Shown: positions 34,179-42,201 of the stretch, piece by piece
Numbering within the stretch: position 1 is the stretch's first letter
How the letters are laid out: every line of letters begins with the position of its first letter
NCBI GenBank assembly: GCA_963422415.1
Contig: OY729430.1
Coordinates: forward strand, 2,418,001 to 2,482,000
DNA from: Bin34 sp963422415
GTDB taxonomy: Bacteria > Chloroflexota > Anaerolineae > Caldilineales > Caldilineaceae
Length of the DNA stretch: 64,000 nucleotides
Direction of reading: 5' to 3'
Made by a program: the position numbers and the translations under genes
Notes under the pieces: generated by a model
Seen by the model: only the letters and a program-made list of their open reading frames with translations
Database searches by the model: none
Told to the model about the DNA's origin: nothing

Positions 34179-34877
34179 ATGATCGGATTATTTCGACAGG
34201 TGTTCGTCTTGAGCGGCTCGGAGTTTATCGACTATCTCGTCACCCACGAGCGTCACGGTAGCAAACGTCTGCCTCCCTTGTCCCAAATCAGTGAGGAAAT
34301 TCACTTGGGGATCGGCAAGCTGCGAGAGCAAATGGCCGTGGCCAAGGTGCTGGGTCTGGTCGATGCGGCGCCACGGCGTGGCATTGAAGCCTTGGGATAT
34401 GACTTTCTGCCTGCCGTACGAGCCAGCTTGGAGGCCGGAATGGCTCTGGACGAGAGCTGTTTTCAGGAATTCGCCGATTTGCGCATGAGGCTGGAATCCT
34501 CCTTCTGGATCGATGCCGTGGCCTCCATGACGGACGACGATCGAAAACGATTGCAAGAACTCTGCCAGATTGCCCATGCCAAACTGAACGGTATGCCCAC
34601 GGAAATCCCCCGGGGGGAGCATCGGGAGTTTCATCTGACAGTGTTTCAGAATCTGGACAACCCCTTTGTCTTGGCGCTGTTGACGGCCTACTGGGACATG
34701 TACCAGACGATTGCCCCAAAGTACTACGAGGATCTGACTCACCTGCGTGAGATCTGGGGGTATCACCAGGCAATTGTGGATGCGTTGCAGGCAGGGGACG
34801 TGGCTTGGAGCCTCCAGCAACACATCGAGCATATGCACCTGCTTGAGGTGCGCAGAAATCACGTGGCAGAGGCATAG
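34179..34877 (+). CDS. GntR family (FCD-type) transcriptional regulator
   Basis: A 232-residue regulator. The N-terminal winged helix includes KRLPPLSQISEEIHLGIGKL followed by REQMAVAKVLGLVDAAPRRG, where Arg-rich recognition and wing residues fit the FadR/GntR group. The C-terminal all-helical FCD domain shows EFADLRMRLESSFW, GEHREFHLTVFQNLDNPFVL and the late HQAIVDALQAGD, which contain the metal-binding His positions. Such proteins usually sense carboxylic acids. It lies 75 bp upstream of korA on the same strand, so control of korAB is likely. The N terminus is uncertain; ATG at 34179 is used. Confidence 0.85.
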   Translation: MIGLFRQVFVLSGSEFIDYLVTHERHGSKRLPPLSQISEEIHLGIGKLREQMAVAKVLGLVDAAPRRGIEALGYDFLPAVRASLEAGMALDESCFQEFADLRMRLESSFWIDAVASMTDDDRKRLQELCQIAHAKLNGMPTEIPRGEHREFHLTVFQNLDNPFVLALLTAYWDMYQTIAPKYYEDLTHLREIWGYHQAIVDALQAGDVAWSLQQHIEHMHLLEVRRNHVAEA

Positions 34878-34952
34878 CAGGACGCGGCATCCCGCCCTGC
34901 GTGAAGAGCAATATCCCTTGCAATTCGATTGGACAGTTAGGTACAAACTCTG

Positions 34953-36788
34953 ATGGCGCAACTGAGAACCGGGGCGCGGCATGTGGGTGCCGCACCCCAA
35001 CCGATTGTCAATGATTTCGCCCTTACAGTCGCTACGGCCAACGGCACGGGCAGTCAGACCAGCAATCTGGTCCTGCTGCGGACTCTCTTTAACATGGGTG
35101 TTCCCGTCACGGGCAAGAACCTCTTTCCCAGCAACATTCAAGGCATGCCCACCTGGTATACCATCCGTCTGTCCAAGGATGGATACATTGCCCGGCGGGA
35201 AGGCAAGGAAATCCTGGTCTGCATGAACCCGGCCACGGCTGTTACCGACATGGCCGAAATGGAGGCGGGCGGCATCGTCGTGCATGATGCGATCATTCGC
35301 CCCGCCGCCATTAAGGAAGGGATTGCCTACCATTCTCTGCCTGTCAAGGAATTGATCAAGCCGTTCAACGTGCCGACAGCCCTGCGCACGTACGTTGGCA
35401 ACATGGCGTATGTCGGAGCCATAGCCTGGCTCGTCGAATTGCCCTTGGTCGAGATTGAGAAGGCCTTGTCCAGCCAACTGCCAGGCAAGGAAAAGGCCGT
35501 TCAGCTGAATCTAGGCGTCATCAGAGCCGCCTACGAGCACTGCCAGACGCACTACGAATACACCTGTCCCTATCGAGTCGCGGCCATGACCGGGCACAAC
35601 GAAGGCCGCATCCTGATTGACGGCAACATGGCTGCAGCCTTGGGTGGCGTCTTTGGGGGAGTCAATCTGGTTTCCTGGTATCCCATAACCCCTTCCTCCA
35701 GTCTGGCGGAAGCCTTGGCCGCGACATTGCCCCAATACCGGTTGGATCCGGACACCGGCCGCCCTACTTTTGCCGTGGTGCAAGCCGAAGACGAGATCGC
35801 CGCTATAGGCATGGCCATCGGCGCCGGTTGGGCCGGCGCCCGTGGCATGACGGCCACCAGCGGCCCGGGCATCAGTCTCATGTCGGAATTCATTGGACTG
35901 GCCTATTTTGCCGAAATCCCGGTAGTGATATGGGACATACAGCGGATGGGCCCGAGTACTGGATTGCCCACCCGGACCAGCCAAGGAGACGTTCTCAGCG
36001 CGTACACTCTGGGCCATGGCGATACGCATCACGTGGTGCTGTTTCCTGGCTCGCCCAAGGAGTGCTTTGAATTCGGGCATGAGGCGTTTGACCTTGCCGA
36101 GAAGTTCCAGATTCCTGTCTTTGTGCTCAGCGATCTTGATCTAGGCATGAATCTCTGGATCAGCGACCCCCTTGAATATCCGGCCAAGAAGCTCGATCGC
36201 GGCAAGATCTTGAGCAGTCACGAAGTCGATGCCTTGGCCTCCGCCTGGGGTCGCTACAAGGATGTGGACGGTGATGGAATTGGGTATCGCACAGTGCCTG
36301 GCACACCGTCTCGGTGGGCAGGCTACTTCACACGCGGCACCGGCCATGACGAGAACTCCCGTTATTCGGAGGATCCCGAAATCTGGGAGAAAAACCTGGA
36401 ACGCATCCGGCGCAAGTTCAATACCGCCCGAGATGCAGTTCCGGGCCCTGTCATTGACACAATGCCCGGAGCTCGGGTTGGCCTGATTTCCATGGGCAGC
36501 AACGACCCTGCGGTACAAGAGGCAAGAGACAGACTGCAGGCGGAAGGCTTTGTCACAGACTACCTGAGAATTCGCGCTCTGCCCGTCAATGGACAAGTCA
36601 GGAAATTCATCGCGGATCACGAAATGACCATTGTGATCGAAAATAATGCAGATGGCCAGTTGCACGGCATTCTGAGTCTGGAGACGGACAGTTGCCCTCC
36701 GCGGCTGGTCTCTGCCAGCCGTTGCAATGGGTTGCCTTTGACGGCCCGTTGGATTGCCTCTGAAGTGGTCGGTTTTGTCTCTCGGTAG
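34953..36788 (+). CDS. korA: 2-Oxoacid:ferredoxin oxidoreductase, fused gamma-alpha subunit
   Basis: A 611-residue subunit of a two-subunit 2-oxoacid oxidoreductase, most likely 2-oxoglutarate:ferredoxin oxidoreductase. Residues 20-190 form the gamma domain (GTGSQTSNLVLLRTLFNMGV, then GKNLFPSNIQGMPTWY). The alpha domain follows with YPITPSSSLAEALA, QAEDEIAAIGMAIGAGWAGA, TATSGPGISLMSEFIG, and RMGPSTGLPTRTSQGD. Domain V ends the protein (VIENNADGQLHGIL). It pairs with korB 20 bp downstream. Ribosome site is weak (AGG at 11 bases). Specificity for 2-oxoglutarate over pyruvate is inferred from the KorA/KorB two-subunit layout and nearby TCA genes. Confidence 0.92.
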   Translation: MAQLRTGARHVGAAPQPIVNDFALTVATANGTGSQTSNLVLLRTLFNMGVPVTGKNLFPSNIQGMPTWYTIRLSKDGYIARREGKEILVCMNPATAVTDMAEMEAGGIVVHDAIIRPAAIKEGIAYHSLPVKELIKPFNVPTALRTYVGNMAYVGAIAWLVELPLVEIEKALSSQLPGKEKAVQLNLGVIRAAYEHCQTHYEYTCPYRVAAMTGHNEGRILIDGNMAAALGGVFGGVNLVSWYPITPSSSLAEALAATLPQYRLDPDTGRPTFAVVQAEDEIAAIGMAIGAGWAGARGMTATSGPGISLMSEFIGLAYFAEIPVVIWDIQRMGPSTGLPTRTSQGDVLSAYTLGHGDTHHVVLFPGSPKECFEFGHEAFDLAEKFQIPVFVLSDLDLGMNLWISDPLEYPAKKLDRGKILSSHEVDALASAWGRYKDVDGDGIGYRTVPGTPSRWAGYFTRGTGHDENSRYSEDPEIWEKNLERIRRKFNTARDAVPGPVIDTMPGARVGLISMGSNDPAVQEARDRLQAEGFVTDYLRIRALPVNGQVRKFIADHEMTIVIENNADGQLHGILSLETDSCPPRLVSASRCNGLPLTARWIASEVVGFVSR

Positions 36789-36808
36789 GGAATGAACAGG
36801 AATTTACG

Positions 36809-37882
36809 ATGGCAGTGTCAAGGTCAGCTTCCGACAAGATAGTTCGACGCGACAGAGGGCCGGCCCTCAATCGGATCGGACTGCCGAAGACGGATTACAG
36901 GGGCCGCCCTTCCACCCTTTGCAAGGGATGCGGTCACGACAGCATCAGTCAACGCATTATCAACGTCGTGTGGGCGCAGGGGTTGTCACAACACAATGTC
37001 GTGAAGTTGAGCGGCATCGGCTGCAGCAGCAAGACGCCTGCCTATTTCCTGCAAGGCAGTCATGGCTTCAACAGCCTGCACGGCCGCATGGCCGCTCTGA
37101 GCACGGGTGTCATCGTTGCCAACAGGAACCTGAGAGTCATTGGAGTGAGTGGGGATGGAGACACGGCCTCCATTGGCATCGGGCATTTCAAGCATGCGGC
37201 ACGCCGTAACATTCCCATGACCTACATCGTGGAAAACAATGGAGTATACGGACTTACCAAGGGGCAATTCAGCGCCACGGCGGATACCGATCAGACACTC
37301 AAGTATCAAGGGGTCAACAAGCTGCCGCCATTGGATATCTGTATTGAGGCCCTGACCGCCAACGCGACGTTCGTCGCCCGTAGTTTTGCGGGCGATCCTA
37401 GGCAAGTGGAGAGCCTGCTGGGGGTCGCCCTACGACACAGAGGCATTGCGGTCCTGGACATCATCAGTCCTTGTGTAACCTTTAACAACGACGAACAGTC
37501 TACCAAGAGCTACGCTTGGGGGCGAGAAAACGAAGTCGTCATCAATAGTATTGACTTCATTCCGGAACACGAAGAGATCGAGATCTCGGACTATACGGAC
37601 GAGACCGAAGTCCAGATGCATGACGGCAGCTGGGTTGTATTGAAGAAAGTAGGAGAGGATCACGACCCCACAAGCAAGGCCGCCGCTTCCGATCTCCTGG
37701 AGAATGCCAGTACGAACGGCAAGTTCATCACGGGGTTGATCTACATTGATGAAGACCGGGAAAACCTGGTAGAAATGTTGGCTCTCACGGATGAATCACT
37801 GGCCCTGTTGCCAGCCCACAAGTTGCGTCCGCCAACAGACGTGCTGGATGAGATCAACCGGACCTATATGTTTGGATCCTGA
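36809..37882 (+). CDS. korB: 2-Oxoacid:ferredoxin oxidoreductase, beta subunit
   Basis: Thiamine-diphosphate and [4Fe-4S] subunit, 357 residues. The cluster cysteines are seen in STLCKGCGHDSI and SGIGCSSKTPAYF, with a third further on (IISPCVTFNND). The ThDP/Mg motif is VIGVSGDGDTASIGIGH, then YIVENNGVYGLTKGQFS. The ATG follows AGGA by 8 bases. Together with KorA it would decarboxylate 2-oxoglutarate to succinyl-CoA and reduce ferredoxin, replacing the NAD-dependent dehydrogenase between Icd and SdhCAB. Confidence 0.93.
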   Translation: MAVSRSASDKIVRRDRGPALNRIGLPKTDYRGRPSTLCKGCGHDSISQRIINVVWAQGLSQHNVVKLSGIGCSSKTPAYFLQGSHGFNSLHGRMAALSTGVIVANRNLRVIGVSGDGDTASIGIGHFKHAARRNIPMTYIVENNGVYGLTKGQFSATADTDQTLKYQGVNKLPPLDICIEALTANATFVARSFAGDPRQVESLLGVALRHRGIAVLDIISPCVTFNNDEQSTKSYAWGRENEVVINSIDFIPEHEEIEISDYTDETEVQMHDGSWVVLKKVGEDHDPTSKAAASDLLENASTNGKFITGLIYIDEDRENLVEMLALTDESLALLPAHKLRPPTDVLDEINRTYMFGS

Positions 37883-37943
37883 GCGGAATCGCCAGGTCGC
37901 CTAATTTCCGCGGATGCTGACTTGCGGTCAACCGCCCTGCCTT

Positions 37944-38627
37944 TCAGGCGTCGCCATAGGCTCCCTGCATCTCTGGCGGGAGCATGCGAGCGATCGCCCG
38001 CATGATTTCGTCGGTCAGCTGGCGAGCAGGGTCGCCATGGGTCTTGGGATCGGTTTTTTCCACCACCTCCATGGTGGGTACGGGCAGACCGTATTTGATG
38101 GTGACCTGGGTCCGGTGCCATTGTCTGAAACGTCTGCTTAGGCTTATCTTACGGGCTCCAATAATGGCCACCGGGACCACGCACGCCTTGGTTTTCAGTG
38201 CTAGACGAGCCACTCCGGTTTTGCCCATTTCCAAGGCGGCGAATCGCTTGCCTTCCGGGAACATGCCAAGAACTCTGCCTTGCCTGAGGCACTGTAAAGC
38301 CAGTGCAATGGCCTGCCTGTCATTCTGGCCGCGCCGCACCGGAAAGACGCCTGCTCTCCTGAAATAGGCTGCCAACAGCGCATTGTGGTCAAACAATTCC
38401 TGTTTGGCCATGAAGTGAATCTGGCGCGTACTGGTACAGCCCAGAATTATGATGTCATGGCCGGACGTGTGATTGGAGGCCAGCACCACCGGTCCTTGGG
38501 CGGGAATATTCTGAATTCCTTCCACGTGAATCCGGTAGAAGATCCTCTGAAAGAGAGACAGCGCCACATACGACAGCAACCAGACGAAGGATGCGTTCCT
38601 GGGCAAAAAGGAGGCTTGATTTGACAT
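37944..38627 (-). CDS. 1-Acyl-sn-glycerol-3-phosphate acyltransferase (PlsC-like)
   Basis: A 227-residue membrane-associated acyltransferase of the PlsC family. Motif I is SNHTSGHDIIILG (His-x4-Asp) near residues 51-63. Motif III is GMFPEGKRFAALEMGKTGVA near 120-139, and motif IV is VVPVAIIGARKI. The N terminus has a short hydrophobic segment (FVWLLSYVALSLFQRIFY). It would acylate lysophosphatidate in phospholipid synthesis; some homologs use other acceptors. It is convergent with korB and divergent from amt. Confidence 0.88.
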   Translation of the reverse strand: MSNQASFLPRNASFVWLLSYVALSLFQRIFYRIHVEGIQNIPAQGPVVLASNHTSGHDIIILGCTSTRQIHFMAKQELFDHNALLAAYFRRAGVFPVRRGQNDRQAIALALQCLRQGRVLGMFPEGKRFAALEMGKTGVARLALKTKACVVPVAIIGARKISLSRRFRQWHRTQVTIKYGLPVPTMEVVEKTDPKTHGDPARQLTDEIMRAIARMLPPEMQGAYGDA

Positions 38628-38994
38628 ATTAACGTTGGGATACAGCGTGAAGAGCCAGTCACGGACCGCAAATCAATCTGCTCCGATTATAGGATAATCG
38701 GAACTGGAATCCGCCCATGCCATGCTGTTTTGCAGGAATGGCAACACACGGCAAGCGACAGATTGTCTGTAGGTAACCCAGAGTTGCCCACAATTTTCAA
38801 GAATTCATTGCGCTATTTGCACAATATTATATTCTGCAATCTATGTTTTTACTGTTTTTTTATTGTTTTGTTGTGCATATTGACGACACTCTATCGTTAT
38901 ATTTAGTTACTATATACAAGACAACGTATTGAGACAGCTTCTTACAATCTCCTCCATGTTCATTCGCACAGCCACAGAGGGGTCTTGAAAGTAA
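38628..38994. other. AT-rich intergenic region upstream of amt
   Basis: 367 bases, much more A/T-rich than the rest of the window, especially 38790-38940 with T-runs and ATATTATATT stretches. It separates the divergent plsC-like and amt genes and probably carries both promoters. I see no well-spaced -35/-10 pair, no clear sigma-54 site, and no gene. Confidence 0.5.
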
Positions 38995-40344
38995 ATGAAT
39001 GCAACATGGATTCTACGCAGAGGGATAGTGGCGCTACTGCTGGTTCTCATTGCGGGAATGTCGGTGACGGGTTCTGTCTTTGCCGCCGATCCCACAGGGG
39101 CAGACCTGATGGCCGGATCCACCGATCCTAATGGGACAGCGTTGACCTTTGTATGGATGATAATATGCGGCGTTCTGGTGTTTTTTATGCAGGCCGGCTT
39201 TGGTCTGGTGGAGGCGGGCTTTGCCAAGTCCAAGAATACGGTCAACATCTGGTCCAAGAACTACTTGGATTTCTGTATTGGTGGCTTGGCGTACTTCTTC
39301 TTCGGTTACGGCATCATGTACGGCACCGATATCGCAGGCATCATCGGCAGCGACGGATTCCTGCTGCTGGGAGACTATTATGACGTTGAACATGCGCGTG
39401 ATTGGTTCTTCCAGATGGTCTTTGCCGCCACGGCCGCCACGATTGTGTCTGGGGCCATGTCCGAACGGACTCGCATTACCGCCTACATGGCATACAGCTT
39501 TTTGCTGAGTGGCATTGTGTACCCTCTGAGCGGTCATTGGGTTTGGGGCGGCGGCTGGCTGGCCGGGCTGGGCTTCCATGATTTCGCGGGTTCAGGCGTT
39601 GTCCACATGGTAGGGGGCTTTGTCGGCCTGATCGGGGCCAGAATGGTCGGTCCACGGAACGGCAAGTACAATCGTGACGGGACCCCCAATGAAATGCCGC
39701 CGCACAATGCCACCTACATTGTCCTGGGGGGTCTTATCCTGTTTGTAGGCTGGTTTGGCTTCAATGCAGGCAGCACCCTGTCCGGGACTGATTTGCGCAT
39801 GAGTGTGATCGTGGTCAACACCATGCTAGCCGCGATTACCGGGTCCACCGTCTTGGCCTATCAGAGTCTTGCCCGCACGGGCAAGGTGAGCCTGACGCGC
39901 GCCGTCAACGGGTCGCTGGCGGGCTTGGTGGCCATCACCGCCCCGTGCGCAGTCGTGGCGCCGTGGGCTGCCATGATCATCGGGGGCTTGGGGGGCATAG
40001 TGCTGCTGTGGAGCGAAAGCTTCATTGAAAAGACCTTGAAGATTGATGATCCCGTAGGCGCGGTTTCCGTACACGGGGTTGTAGGCCTCTTTGGAGTGTT
40101 GGCCGTAGGCCTCTTTGCCGACGGCTCCTACGGGGATGTATCCGGTCTGGTGGCAGGCAACGCCGCACAAATTGGCATCCAGGCATTGGGTGGCATCGTC
40201 ATCATGCTGTGGGCCTTGATCGGAGGTGGCATCATGTTTGCCCTAATCAAGGCGGGAATTGGTCTGCGGGCTTCGGATGAAGAGCAAAAATCAGGCTTGG
40301 ATCTGCCGGAACACGGTATGGCGGCCTACAATCTGGAAGGGTAG
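38995..40344 (+). CDS. amt: Ammonium transporter
   Basis: A 449-residue Amt/Mep/Rh channel. Residues 8-28 (ILRRGIVALLLVLIAGMSVT) act as a signal peptide, with cleavage after SVFAAD likely. About 11 helices follow. Family parts are FFMQAGFGLVEAGFAKSKNT, GDYYDVEHARDWFFQMVFAA, HDFAGSGVVHMVGGFVGLIG with the first pore His, and GWFGFNAGS. The second pore His is in VSVHGVVGLFGVLAVGLFAD. It imports ammonium or ammonia. No glnK/glnB gene is next to it. A strong terminator follows at 40383-40411. Confidence 0.96.
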   Translation: MNATWILRRGIVALLLVLIAGMSVTGSVFAADPTGADLMAGSTDPNGTALTFVWMIICGVLVFFMQAGFGLVEAGFAKSKNTVNIWSKNYLDFCIGGLAYFFFGYGIMYGTDIAGIIGSDGFLLLGDYYDVEHARDWFFQMVFAATAATIVSGAMSERTRITAYMAYSFLLSGIVYPLSGHWVWGGGWLAGLGFHDFAGSGVVHMVGGFVGLIGARMVGPRNGKYNRDGTPNEMPPHNATYIVLGGLILFVGWFGFNAGSTLSGTDLRMSVIVVNTMLAAITGSTVLAYQSLARTGKVSLTRAVNGSLAGLVAITAPCAVVAPWAAMIIGGLGGIVLLWSESFIEKTLKIDDPVGAVSVHGVVGLFGVLAVGLFADGSYGDVSGLVAGNAAQIGIQALGGIVIMLWALIGGGIMFALIKAGIGLRASDEEQKSGLDLPEHGMAAYNLEG

Positions 40345-40382
40345 CCGGCAGGGATCTTCCCTCTAGACGAACTTGGATCAGA

Positions 40383-40411
40383 CAAGCCGCCCGGCGACGC
40401 CGGGCGGCTTG
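40383..40411 (+). terminator. Terminator of amt
   Basis: A 12 bp perfect G/C-rich stem (CAAGCCGCCCGG / CCGGGCGGCTTG) with loop CGACG, followed by TTGTTGG. It starts 39 bases after the amt stop. Confidence 0.8.
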
Positions 40412-40603
40412 TTGTTGGAAGGGAAGGGAAGGGCGGCTTGTGTTGCAGGCCGTCATGGCACATGATCCTGTATGCAGCGACTGCACTACGCCGACAAGAC
40501 AGGATGCAGGCTCGAGGGAAGGAACCTTGGGGATGTTGTATTGGCTATTCTAGAATTGCAAGAGCGAGAAGATCCAACGGGAATGCACCAGGGAGAAAGC
40601 AAC

Positions 40604-41383
40604 GTGAGTCAGACAACTCGATTTCAGCGGAATCTGGACGATCTGCAGGTGCATGGCTATCTGCACATCAAGAACGCTCTGAAACCCGATACCGTGACCC
40701 GTTGGAAGGAAATCCTGTACGCAAAGTACGAAAGGGAAGAGTATTGCGGTGCCAATTCCGTAGGCAATGTCTACTTTGACAAGTTGCTCGGGCAGGCCAC
40801 GGACATGGTCTTGCCCCTTCTGACCTTGCCTGACACCACGGCATACCTCAAGGCCATCATGGGCAAGCAGTGTCAACTGCGCAGTGTGCGTGCCCACGTG
40901 AATCCGGCTTCCTATAAGCAGGAATGGCACATGGACTTTTCCGACTACTACTATCAGGAAGGCAAGTCAGACGCCCTGCAACCCGTAAAGGGTCTTTGCA
41001 TGAACCAGACCTTCTATCTTACGGACAATGATCCGGGAGTGGCCCGCCTGACCTTCCTCAAGGGCTACCTGAAGAAACCCATCCCCGCGGAACTGTTGCC
41101 CCACATCGGTTATACGGATGACCGCCAGAACGTATTTCAGGTTTGGTGCGACAGCCAAGAACAAGTGGACCTGCATCCCAAGGCTGGTGATGCGGTGGTC
41201 TTCTACAGTCACATTCCCCATCAGGGGGCCAAGCTGAGAGAGGCTGCGCCCGATGAGGACATTAGGGCCAATCTGGTCTTTCACTTTCAGCAGACCCCGA
41301 TGTTCCCTGGGATCATGTTTGTCAGCGATCCCCAGTTCACGCTGGATACGCTGGGCTACAGAGGCAGTTTCCCCTTTGCATAG
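40604..41383 (+). CDS. Phytanoyl-CoA dioxygenase (PhyH) family protein
   Basis: About 259 residues. The iron ligands are His-x-Asp in QEWHMDFSDYYY and a distal His in FYSHIPHQGAKL, with Arg in DIRANLVFHFQ for 2-oxoglutarate. The pattern LDDLQVHGYLHIKNALKPDT at the N terminus is typical of the family. I use GTG at 40604, which follows GGGAG by 8 bases; ATG at 40583 and an open frame to 40472 are alternatives. The substrate is unknown. It is only distantly similar to the PhyH gene at 2.6 kb. It is convergent with sdhB, 32 bp away. Confidence 0.82.
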   Translation: MSQTTRFQRNLDDLQVHGYLHIKNALKPDTVTRWKEILYAKYEREEYCGANSVGNVYFDKLLGQATDMVLPLLTLPDTTAYLKAIMGKQCQLRSVRAHVNPASYKQEWHMDFSDYYYQEGKSDALQPVKGLCMNQTFYLTDNDPGVARLTFLKGYLKKPIPAELLPHIGYTDDRQNVFQVWCDSQEQVDLHPKAGDAVVFYSHIPHQGAKLREAAPDEDIRANLVFHFQQTPMFPGIMFVSDPQFTLDTLGYRGSFPFA

Positions 41384-41415
41384 AGCGAGACCGGGTATCC
41401 CGCGACGGAGTGTCT

Positions 41416-42180
41416 CTATCGGACAGTAGGATTTACGCGGTGCACGACCGCTTTGCGATAGTCCTTGTTCATCTGGGAGATGAAGTCCTGGCTGATTTCC
41501 TTGGGGCAGACCACGGTACAGGCTCCCATGTTGGTGCAGCCGCCAAAGCCTTCGGCATCCATCTGGGTCACCATGTTAACCACTCGCTGAGACCGTTCCG
41601 GCTGGCCTTGTGGCAAGTTGGCCAGATGTCCTATCTTGGCGGCGGTGAAAAGCATGGCGGACCCATTGGGACAGGCGGCAACGCAGGCTCCACATCCAAT
41701 GCAGGCAGCCGCGTCCATGGCCCGGTCCGCCATGGACTGGGGGATGGGTATGGTGTTGGCCTCCGGCGCCGTCCCCGTGGAAAAGGAGACGTAGCCGCCG
41801 GATTCAATGATACGGTCAAATGTCCCGCGGTTGACGACCAGATCCTGGATCACAGGAAAGGATCTGGCCCGCCAAGGCTCGATCACAATGTGGGCGCCGT
41901 CTTCAAAATGGCGCATATGCAATTGACACACGGTATGCCCCGGCACGGGGCCATGGGCCATGCCATTGATGAGCATGCCGCACATGCCACAAATGCCTTC
42001 TCGGCAGTCATGGTCAAAGGCAATGGGGGCCTCTTCGCGTGTCTCCATCAGGCGTTCATTGAGCAAGTCCAGCATCTCCAGGAAGGAGGAGTCGGGACTT
42101 ACATCCCTGACCTCGTATTCCTTGAAGGCGCCCTCGCGGTCCGCGTCCGCTTGCCGCCAGATGCACAATCGAAAATTCAT
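41416..42180 (-). CDS. sdhB: Succinate dehydrogenase/fumarate reductase iron-sulfur subunit
   Basis: A 254-residue subunit that carries three Fe-S clusters between the flavoprotein and membrane anchor. The [2Fe-2S] site is CREGICGMCGMLING with a later Cys in HTVCQLHMR. The ferredoxin-type sites are ACIGCGACVAACPNGSAM and GGCTNMGACTVVCPKEIS. Last gene of icd-sdhC-sdhA-sdhB, 21 bp after sdhA. Length and sequence resemble the Bacteroidota/Chlorobi-type (class B) enzymes. Direction of reaction (succinate oxidation or fumarate reduction) is not fixed by sequence. Confidence 0.95.
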   Translation of the reverse strand: MNFRLCIWRQADADREGAFKEYEVRDVSPDSSFLEMLDLLNERLMETREEAPIAFDHDCREGICGMCGMLINGMAHGPVPGHTVCQLHMRHFEDGAHIVIEPWRARSFPVIQDLVVNRGTFDRIIESGGYVSFSTGTAPEANTIPIPQSMADRAMDAAACIGCGACVAACPNGSAMLFTAAKIGHLANLPQGQPERSQRVVNMVTQMDAEGFGGCTNMGACTVVCPKEISQDFISQMNKDYRKAVVHRVNPTVR

Positions 42181-42201
42181 GCCACCCTCTCCACGCCCTG
42201 C

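Noticed and set aside
34188..35477. A 429-codon frame opposite the GntR and korA genes
   Set aside because: It is antisense to two well-supported genes; the length comes from codon bias on the sense strand.
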